This document shows, piece by piece, positions 38,344 through 43,352 of a stretch of 43,352 bases of DNA (the first letter of the stretch is position 1; each line of letters opens with the position of its first letter). This DNA is from Thermofilum sp. (GTDB lineage: Archaea; Thermoproteota; Thermoprotei; Thermofilales; Thermofilaceae): contig JAGDWA010000005.1 of the NCBI GenBank assembly GCA_023269735.1, positions 1-43,352 of the forward strand, read 5' to 3'. The position numbers and the translations under genes are program-made. The notes below the pieces were generated by a model. It was not told the DNA's origin. It saw nothing but the letters and a program-made list of their open reading frames with translations, and searched no databases.

Positions 38344-39342
38344 GTGGAGGAGGTTTACGACGTGCTCGTGGTGGGGGCAGGCATCGCCGGTATGACGGCC
38401 GCGCTCTACAGCGCGCGGCAGGGCCTGAAGACCCTCGTGGTGAGCGCAGACGTGGGCGGCCAGCTCCTGCTGGCCCCCGTCATAGAGAACTACCCCGGCC
38501 TCGAGAGCGTGAGGGGCTTCGAGCTGGCCCAGCGGGCTGAGGCCCAGGCCAGGGCTTACGGCGCTGAGGTGGTCTTCGACGAGGTCCAGGAAGTCAGGAG
38601 GGAGGGCCAGCTGTTCGTTGCGAGGGGCCTCTACGGCGAGTACAGGGCGCTCGCCCTCATACTGGCCTGCGGCAAGGCGCCCAAGGAGCTGGGCGTGCCG
38701 GGCGAGAGGGAGCTGAAGGGGAGGGGCGTGTCCTACTGCGTGGTCTGCGACGCCCCGCTCTACAGGGGCAGGACTGCCGCGCTGGTGAGCTGGGGCTACC
38801 ACGGCTGGGAGAGCGCGGGGGTCCTGGCGAGCCACGCGAAGAAGGTCTACTGGGTCTTCCCGGGCGAGAGGCCGTACGAGGACGAGGAGGCGGTCGGGTC
38901 CCTGCTGGCCAGGGGCAACGTTGAGCTCGTCCCCCACGCCCAGCCGGTCGAGATCAGGGGCTCGGGGCGCGTCGAGGCGCTGGTGGTCAGGGACCGGAGG
39001 AGCGGCGAAGAGAAAGTGCTCCAGGTGGACGGGGTGTTCATCGAGGTGGGCTACGAGCCGAAGACGGGGTTCCTGAGGGGGTTCGTGGAGCTGAACGAGA
39101 GGGGCGAGGTGGTCGTCGACAAGGAGTGCAGGACCTCGCAGCCGGGGGTCTTCGCGGCTGGCGACGTGACGGACCTACCCTACAAGCAGGCCGTCATCTC
39201 TGCTGGGATGGGCGCTGTAGCCGCCCTCTCGGCCTACAGGTACGTGATGGAGCTGAAGGGCAGGAGGGTCGCTGCGGTGAGCGACTGGCGCCACATCAGG
39301 CCGAAGAGGGAGGGCGCCGGCCTCAAGCTGAGCCTAACCTAG
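38344..39342 (+). CDS. trxB: Thioredoxin-reductase-like FAD protein with atypical NAD(P)H site
   Basis: This 332-aa flavoprotein shows the FAD-binding GAGIAGMTAALYSARQG, ENYPGL, the redox dithiol YCVVCDAP (near residue 131) and the C-terminal FAD motif GVFAAGDVTD, all typical of thioredoxin reductase. The second Rossmann site is not typical: where TrxB has GGGNSA the sequence reads SWGYHGWESA, and the NADPH-binding HRR segment after the next strand reads FPGERPYEDE. The protein may use another electron donor, as reported for some archaeal and ferredoxin- or unknown-donor TrxR-like enzymes. GTG 38344 is leaderless. Its last 20 nt overlap the end of the FGGY kinase gene. Confidence 0.85.
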   Translation: MEEVYDVLVVGAGIAGMTAALYSARQGLKTLVVSADVGGQLLLAPVIENYPGLESVRGFELAQRAEAQARAYGAEVVFDEVQEVRREGQLFVARGLYGEYRALALILACGKAPKELGVPGERELKGRGVSYCVVCDAPLYRGRTAALVSWGYHGWESAGVLASHAKKVYWVFPGERPYEDEEAVGSLLARGNVELVPHAQPVEIRGSGRVEALVVRDRRSGEEKVLQVDGVFIEVGYEPKTGFLRGFVELNERGEVVVDKECRTSQPGVFAAGDVTDLPYKQAVISAGMGAVAALSAYRYVMELKGRRVAAVSDWRHIRPKREGAGLKLSLT

Positions 39343-40837
39343 GGGCCGAGTACCACCTGCTGAACAGGGGGGCCAGCAGCTCGTAAGCCTCGAGGAACCT
39401 CCGGTACAGCTCGCGGTACACCTCGACCAGCCTCTCGTCGGGCTCGACCACGTCGACGTCCCCCCTCGACCAGCCCAGCCCCTCGAGGTCGCTCGCCGCG
39501 CCAATCGCGAGGTAGGCCAGGGCAGCGGCCCCCACGCTCGACGCGTGCTCGCCGCCCGCGACCCTCACGACCGGTACCTCCGTGGCGCTCGCGATGATCG
39601 AGGCCCACAGCCTGGACCGCAGACCTCCCCCGCCCCCCACTAGCCTTGAGGGCCTCCGGTGGGCGTCGGCTAGCGCGTCGACGATGGCCCTCAGCGTCAT
39701 CGCCACGCCCTCCATGAACGCCCTCGCCAAGTGCCCCCTCCCGTGATCGTAGCGCAGCCCGATGAGGACGCCGCGGGCGTAGGGGTCGCGGAACGGGAAC
39801 CTCTCCCCGGCCAGGAAGGGCAAGCAGATCAGCCCGGAGGCCCCCGGCTCCACCCCCTCGGCCTCCGAGCTCAGCAGGCTGTAGGGGTCGGGGCCCGGCT
39901 CCCCGGCGGGGGGCTGCAGCAGCACGCCCCTGAGCCACCTCAGCACCGAGCCGCCGTTGTTCGTGCTCCCCCCGAACGCCCAGTAGCCCCTTGCGGCGTA
40001 GTAGCAGAAGAGCCGCATGCCTCGGGGGTCCAGGAGGGGCTCCCGCGCGAGAGCCCTCACCACGGCCGTCGTCCCCAGGTTCAGGGCGGCCTCGTCACCG
40101 GCCACGACCCCCAGGCCGAAGTTCTGGGCGGCCCCGTCGAAGGTCCCGAGGACCAGGGGGGTGCCCGGCTCTACCCCGAAGGTGGAGGCCCCTCTGCCCC
40201 CCAGCTCGCAGAGCACCCCTGAGCCCTCGGCAGGCTCCGCCAGCTGCTCCTCCCCGATCCCCGCCACGCTGAGCGCAAGCTCGTCCCACCTGAGCTCCCT
40301 TATGTTGAAGAGCTGGGAGCCCGACGCGTTGCCGTAGTCCACGTACGGCTCCCCCACGGCCCTCGCGACCACGTAGTCCTTGACCAGGAGGAAGCGCGAG
40401 GCCCTGCTGACCACGCCGGGTCGCTCGTGCTTCAGCCAGAGGATCTTGGGCAGGGCGTACACGAAGAGGGGAGGGCAGCCGGTCCTCCTGTAGAGCTCCA
40501 GGGGGTCGCACTCGCGCTCCACCACCTTGACGAAGGGCGCCGAGCGGCAGTCCATGTGCGTGATGATCCCGGTCAGCGGCTCCAGGTTCCTGTCGACTGC
40601 GAGGAGCCCGTGCTGGTAGCACGAGAGGGCGACGGCCTCGACCCTGAGCCCCTTGGCGGCGAGCCTCGAGGTCTCCTGCACGGCGGCCATCAGCTCCTCG
40701 GGCGAGTGCTCAGCGGCCCCCGGCTCCGGGAAGAGGAGGGTCAGCTCGCGAGAGGCTGCCCTCAGCACGCGCCCCCTCTCGTCGACCGCGGCCGCCTTGA
40801 CGTTCGTCGTCCCGATGTCTACGGCCAGGACGGCCAC
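39323..40837 (-). CDS. FGGY-family carbohydrate kinase (xylulokinase-like)
   Basis: This 504-aa kinase has the N-terminal phosphate loop LAVDIGTTNVKAAAVD, the substrate-site region ITHMDCRS, LGTFDGAAQN, phosphate-2 NLGTTAVV, STNNGGSVLRW and the C-terminal adenosine segment VGGGGGLRSRLWASI. Overall it is closest to xylulokinase/gluconokinase-type FGGY proteins. The ORF track adds 29 residues; GTG 40837 opens directly on the first strand and lies 4 nt after the dehydrogenase stop, so the two genes form an operon. Together with the dehydrogenase and the divergent HpcH/HpaI aldolase it may process a sugar acid. The substrate cannot be named. Confidence 0.85.
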   Translation of the reverse strand: MAVLAVDIGTTNVKAAAVDERGRVLRAASRELTLLFPEPGAAEHSPEELMAAVQETSRLAAKGLRVEAVALSCYQHGLLAVDRNLEPLTGIITHMDCRSAPFVKVVERECDPLELYRRTGCPPLFVYALPKILWLKHERPGVVSRASRFLLVKDYVVARAVGEPYVDYGNASGSQLFNIRELRWDELALSVAGIGEEQLAEPAEGSGVLCELGGRGASTFGVEPGTPLVLGTFDGAAQNFGLGVVAGDEAALNLGTTAVVRALAREPLLDPRGMRLFCYYAARGYWAFGGSTNNGGSVLRWLRGVLLQPPAGEPGPDPYSLLSSEAEGVEPGASGLICLPFLAGERFPFRDPYARGVLIGLRYDHGRGHLARAFMEGVAMTLRAIVDALADAHRRPSRLVGGGGGLRSRLWASIIASATEVPVVRVAGGEHASSVGAAALAYLAIGAASDLEGLGWSRGDVDVVEPDERLVEVYRELYRRFLEAYELLAPLFSRWYSAPRLGSA

Positions 40838-40841
40838 GCCC

Positions 40842-41846
40842 TCAACCCCTGAAGCGCAGCCCCCTCTCGTAGACCTCGGGGTTGGCCAGGCGGAGCGGCC
40901 TCTCGCCCCTGAAGAAGCGGACAAGGTCCTCGGCGTTCGCCATGTCCATCCTGTGCAGGGCCTCCCTCGTGAACGCGGCCACGTGGGGAGTGAGGACGAC
41001 GTTGGGCAGCTCCAGCAGGGGGCTGCCGGCGGGCGGCTCCCGCTCGAACACGTCCAGCCCCGCGTAGAGCACCCTTCCCTCTCTGAGCGCCTCGCAGAGC
41101 GCGGCCTCGTCCACGACCGCCCCCCTCGAAGTGTTCACGACGATCGCGCCGGGCTTGAGCCTCCTGATGCGCTCGGCGCTCAGCAGGCCCCTCGTCTCGC
41201 GCGTGAGCGGCACGTGGACCGTGACCACGTCGCTCTCCCCCAGCAGGGTGTCGAGGTCGACCCTCTCGACGCCAAGCTGCCTGAAGACCTCGTCCGGCAC
41301 GTAGGGGTCGTAGGCCAGCACCCGCATGCCGAACCCGTTGCGCATGATCCTGGCGACCTCCCTGCCTATGGCCCCCAGACCCACGACCCCCAGCGTCTTC
41401 CCCCTGAGCTCGAGCCCCACCAGCCGGACCCTATCGTGCCAGCGGCCCTCGCGAACCGCCCTATCGGCCTCCGGCAGCCTGCGCGCGCAGGCCAGTATCA
41501 GCGCGACGGTGTGCTCGGCGACGCTGACCTCCTCCCCCGTGTGCCTGCAGTAGGTCACCGGGATCCCCAGGTCGGTGGCCGCCTCCAGGTCGACGTTGTC
41601 GAGGCCGATGCCGTGCCTCGCCACGATCTTGAGGTTCGCTGCCGCCTCCATGACCCTCCGCGTCAGGGGCCCCCCGGCGCCCAGGATGAGGGCGTCCGCG
41701 TCCCCGACCTTGGCGATCATGGAGTCCTCCGGCTCGCCCACCCTGACGTCGGCTCTCTCGATCCTGTCGAACACCTGCGCCAGCAGCCGCAGGGCCTCGG
41801 GGGCGTGCACGCCGTAGGATGAGGAGGCGATCACGAGCTTCGGCAC
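40842..41846 (-). CDS. D-isomer-specific 2-hydroxyacid dehydrogenase
   Basis: This 334-aa NAD(P)-dependent dehydrogenase shows the Rossmann motif GVVGLGAIGREVA and the catalytic Arg (NTSRGAVVDE), Glu (DVFEREPP) and His (VLTPHVAAFTREA) of the family. It could be a glyoxylate/hydroxypyruvate reductase, 2-ketogluconate reductase or phosphoglycerate dehydrogenase without the ACT domain. The ORF track includes 109 antisense residues; GTG 41846 is at leaderless distance from a TATA box shared with the aldolase gene. The neighbouring FGGY kinase and aldolase suggest sugar-acid catabolism. Confidence 0.9.
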   Translation of the reverse strand: MPKLVIASSSYGVHAPEALRLLAQVFDRIERADVRVGEPEDSMIAKVGDADALILGAGGPLTRRVMEAAANLKIVARHGIGLDNVDLEAATDLGIPVTYCRHTGEEVSVAEHTVALILACARRLPEADRAVREGRWHDRVRLVGLELRGKTLGVVGLGAIGREVARIMRNGFGMRVLAYDPYVPDEVFRQLGVERVDLDTLLGESDVVTVHVPLTRETRGLLSAERIRRLKPGAIVVNTSRGAVVDEAALCEALREGRVLYAGLDVFEREPPAGSPLLELPNVVLTPHVAAFTREALHRMDMANAEDLVRFFRGERPLRLANPEVYERGLRFRG

Positions 41847-41865
41847 GGGATCCCGGCGAGAGGCG

Positions 41866-41875
41866 GATATATACT
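41866..41875. promoter_or_regulatory. Shared bidirectional TATA box
   Basis: gatatatact is symmetric (ATATATA core centred near 41870). It lies 24 nt from GTG 41846 on the minus strand and 25 nt from GTG 41895 on the + strand. It is the only AT-rich element between the two genes, so one box probably drives both leaderless transcripts. Confidence 0.7.
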
Positions 41876-41894
41876 CTCGCCGGGGCGGCGGGGC

Positions 41895-42722
41895 GTGCTC
41901 GGGAGGCTCCCCGAGCTCCTGAGGAGGGGGGAGGTCGCCCTGGGGACGTGGGTCACCATACCGGACCCCGAGGTCGTCGAGATGCTGTCCCTGCTGGGCT
42001 TCGACTGGCTCCTGCTCGACATGGAGCACGCCCCCATCGACGTGAGGGAGCTGGAGCACATGCTGATGGCCGTCAGGGGGGACGCGACCCCGCTCGTGCG
42101 CGTTCCCGCCAACGACCCGGTCTACGCGAAGAGGGTCCTCGACCTGGGGGCGGCGGGCCTGCTCATCCCCCACGTCAGCACGGCCGAGGACGCCAAGCTG
42201 GCCGTTAGGTCGGCCAGGTACCCGCCTCGCGGCATCAGGGGCGTGGGGCCGCGGAGGGCGGCGCGGTACGGGCTGGCGGCGGCCGAGTACTTCGAGAGGG
42301 CGGACGAGGTCCTGGTGGTGGTCCAGCTGGAGACGAGGGAGGCGGTCGAGAACGCGGAGTCGATACTGGCGGTGGAGGGCGTGAGCGCCTTCTTCGTGGG
42401 GCCCAACGACCTCTCGTTCTCCCTCGGATGCAGGTCCTGGAGGGAGGAGCCGGTCAGGAGGGCGATCGAGAGGCTGGCCGAGGCCTCCCGCGCCACGGGG
42501 GTCCCAGGCGGCATGTACTGCGCCGACGACGACGCCCTGGCCTTCGCGCTAAAGCTCGGGTTCAAGCTGATCGCGCTGGGCAGCGACTACCGGTACCTGA
42601 TCGCGGGGGCCAGGTCCCGGCTCGAGGCGGCGCGAAGGCTGCTGAAGGCGGAAGGGGGAGAGAAAAAGGGGGAGGGGTCTGGTACGGCCGCCGTCACTTG
42701 CGCTCGGAGAGGGCCTCTATGA
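41895..42722 (+). CDS. HpcH/HpaI-family aldolase
   Basis: This 275-aa class II (metal-dependent) aldolase cleaves 2-keto-3-deoxy acids to pyruvate plus an aldehyde. Family landmarks are LGTWVTIPDPEV, FDWLLLDMEHAP (metal/pyruvate region), VRVPANDP, the GAAGLLIPHVSTAEDA segment, PPRGIRGVGP with the catalytic Arg, QLETREAVEN with the metal-binding Glu, and VGPNDLSFSLG with the second metal Asp. 2-keto-3-deoxy-rhamnonate-type or related aldolases are the closest in layout. GTG 41895 is leaderless. Its last 29 nt overlap the convergent PfpI gene, so the final Lys/Gly-rich tail may be a non-conserved extension. Confidence 0.85.
   Translation: MLGRLPELLRRGEVALGTWVTIPDPEVVEMLSLLGFDWLLLDMEHAPIDVRELEHMLMAVRGDATPLVRVPANDPVYAKRVLDLGAAGLLIPHVSTAEDAKLAVRSARYPPRGIRGVGPRRAARYGLAAAEYFERADEVLVVVQLETREAVENAESILAVEGVSAFFVGPNDLSFSLGCRSWREEPVRRAIERLAEASRATGVPGGMYCADDDALAFALKLGFKLIALGSDYRYLIAGARSRLEAARRLLKAEGGEKKGEGSGTAAVTCARRGPL
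42662..42668 (-). terminator. Oligo-T terminator candidate after the PfpI gene
   Basis: A T5 run on the minus strand about 27 nt past the PfpI stop, inside the 3' part of the convergent aldolase gene. Confidence 0.35.
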
Positions 42723-43296
42723 TGAGCGCGCAGAACTCCGGCAGATCGTCGGGTACCCTCCCGGTGATTATGTTGCCGTCCCGGACGGCGGGCTCGTCGA
42801 CGAAGATGGCGCCGGCGTTCACGAGGTCATCCCTTATGGCCCTGTAGGCGGTGACCCTCCTACCCCTCACGAGCCCGGCCGAGATGAGGACCTGGGGCCC
42901 GTGGCATATCGCAGCGATGACCCTCCCCGCGGCGTAAGCGCGCCTGACGAACTCAAGGACCCTCTCCTCCACCCTCAGGTGGTCGGGTGAGAAGCCGCCG
43001 GGTATCACTATGGCATCGAAGTCCTCGGGCCTCACCTGCTCCAGCTCCCTTACCACGTACCTCACGCCCTCGCCAAAGACCTCGAGCGGCACGGGCGTGC
43101 CGTACCTGCCGGTGACGGGCTTGCCGGGGATCGCTGGGCGGGGGGGCAGGCCGACCCTCACGGGTATGATCGTAACTTCAGCCCCCTCCTCGCTGAGCCT
43201 CAGGAACGGGTAGAGGAGCTCCACGTCCTCGAACTCATGGGATACGATGAAGGCCACCCTCTTGCCCTTCAGGCGCGTACTAGGGCCCGTCCTCAC
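42694..43296 (-). CDS. DJ-1/PfpI-family protein
   Basis: This 200-aa protein has the DJ-1/PfpI fold: RVAFIVSHEFEDVELLYPF carrying the conserved Glu, VIPGGFSPDHL, the nucleophile-elbow Cys in AAICHGPQVLISA with the adjacent His, and VNAGAIFVDEPAVRDGNIITGRVPDDLP. PfpI-type proteins are described as intracellular proteases or glyoxalases/deglycases in hyperthermophiles; which activity applies is unknown. The length is slightly above the 166-residue core because of an N-terminal extension and an insert. GTG 43296 is leaderless. Confidence 0.9.
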   Translation of the reverse strand: MRTGPSTRLKGKRVAFIVSHEFEDVELLYPFLRLSEEGAEVTIIPVRVGLPPRPAIPGKPVTGRYGTPVPLEVFGEGVRYVVRELEQVRPEDFDAIVIPGGFSPDHLRVEERVLEFVRRAYAAGRVIAAICHGPQVLISAGLVRGRRVTAYRAIRDDLVNAGAIFVDEPAVRDGNIITGRVPDDLPEFCALIIEALSERK

Positions 43297-43317
43297 ACTC
43301 CGATGGCGATCCTTCGC

Positions 43318-43326
43318 CTTAATATC
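43318..43326 (-). promoter_or_regulatory. TATA box of the PfpI gene
   Basis: gatattaag on the minus strand, centred 26 nt before GTG 43296. Confidence 0.7.
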
Positions 43327-43352
43327 CCTGCTGCCGCGAGTGGGGGGTAAAG

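Noticed and set aside
41847-42173. N-terminal 109-residue extension of the hydroxyacid dehydrogenase
   Set aside because: Antisense to the aldolase gene; GTG 41846 fits the family start and the TATA box.

Overview
The window looks like a piece of a hyperthermophilic crenarchaeal (Thermoproteota) chromosome. It is very GC-rich, and it carries archaeal or crenarchaeal markers: ribosomal protein eL33 (L35Ae), the XPB-Bax1 repair pair, a Trm10-like SPOUT enzyme, a DUF431/Sfm1-like SPOUT enzyme and full-length Sua5. Many genes are leaderless: a TATA-like box sits 24-28 nt upstream of the start codon, which is very often GTG. I used that spacing to correct several starts in the ORF track. I could not assign a genus.

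Region 1 (about 70-8960, + strand) is the most unusual part. It is a compact eight-gene operon of membrane and exported proteins ending in a HerA/VirB4-type ATPase. It contains a short protein with a cleavable signal and two hydrophobic helices separated by a basic loop (a VirB2/TedC-like pilin plan), a polytopic 264-aa protein (CedA/TedA/VirB6-like plan), a 1238-aa membrane protein with a large sequon-rich ectodomain, and four small upstream proteins, three of them membrane-anchored. My reading is a conjugation-derived DNA-transfer/import machine related to the archaeal Ced/Ted systems, with components I do not recognise.

Region 2 (about 8960-20800) is mixed housekeeping and metabolism: a roughly 300-nt gene-free stretch, sua5, an operon of two sugar-isomerase-like TIM barrels plus trm10, a thrB/COG1831 hydrolase pair, a URO-D family protein, an aldo-keto reductase divergent from a cystathionine synthase/lyase, a small wHTH gene with deoC, nikR, eL33 and two short unknown genes.

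Region 3 (about 20800-29020) is centred on carbohydrate metabolism: a GH36 alpha-galactosidase, a BadF-type sugar kinase and two Gfo/Idh/MocA oxidoreductases. They are followed by a DUF431 SPOUT gene, a CinA/MoCF-domain gene and adenylate kinase.

Region 4 (29067-35458) is a two-gene operon: an OPT-like polytopic transporter, and a 1489-aa fusion of a degenerate M28 peptidase domain with an FtsX/MacB-type permease.

Region 5 (35470-43352) holds bax1-xpb (nucleotide excision repair), a thioredoxin-reductase-like flavoprotein with a typical dithiol but an atypical pyridine-nucleotide site, an FGGY kinase, a D-2-hydroxyacid dehydrogenase, an HpcH/HpaI aldolase (a likely sugar-acid pathway) and a DJ-1/PfpI protein. 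Five convergent gene pairs overlap at their 3' ends, and at least two divergent pairs appear to share one symmetric TATA box. No tRNA, rRNA, CRISPR array or insertion sequence was recognised.
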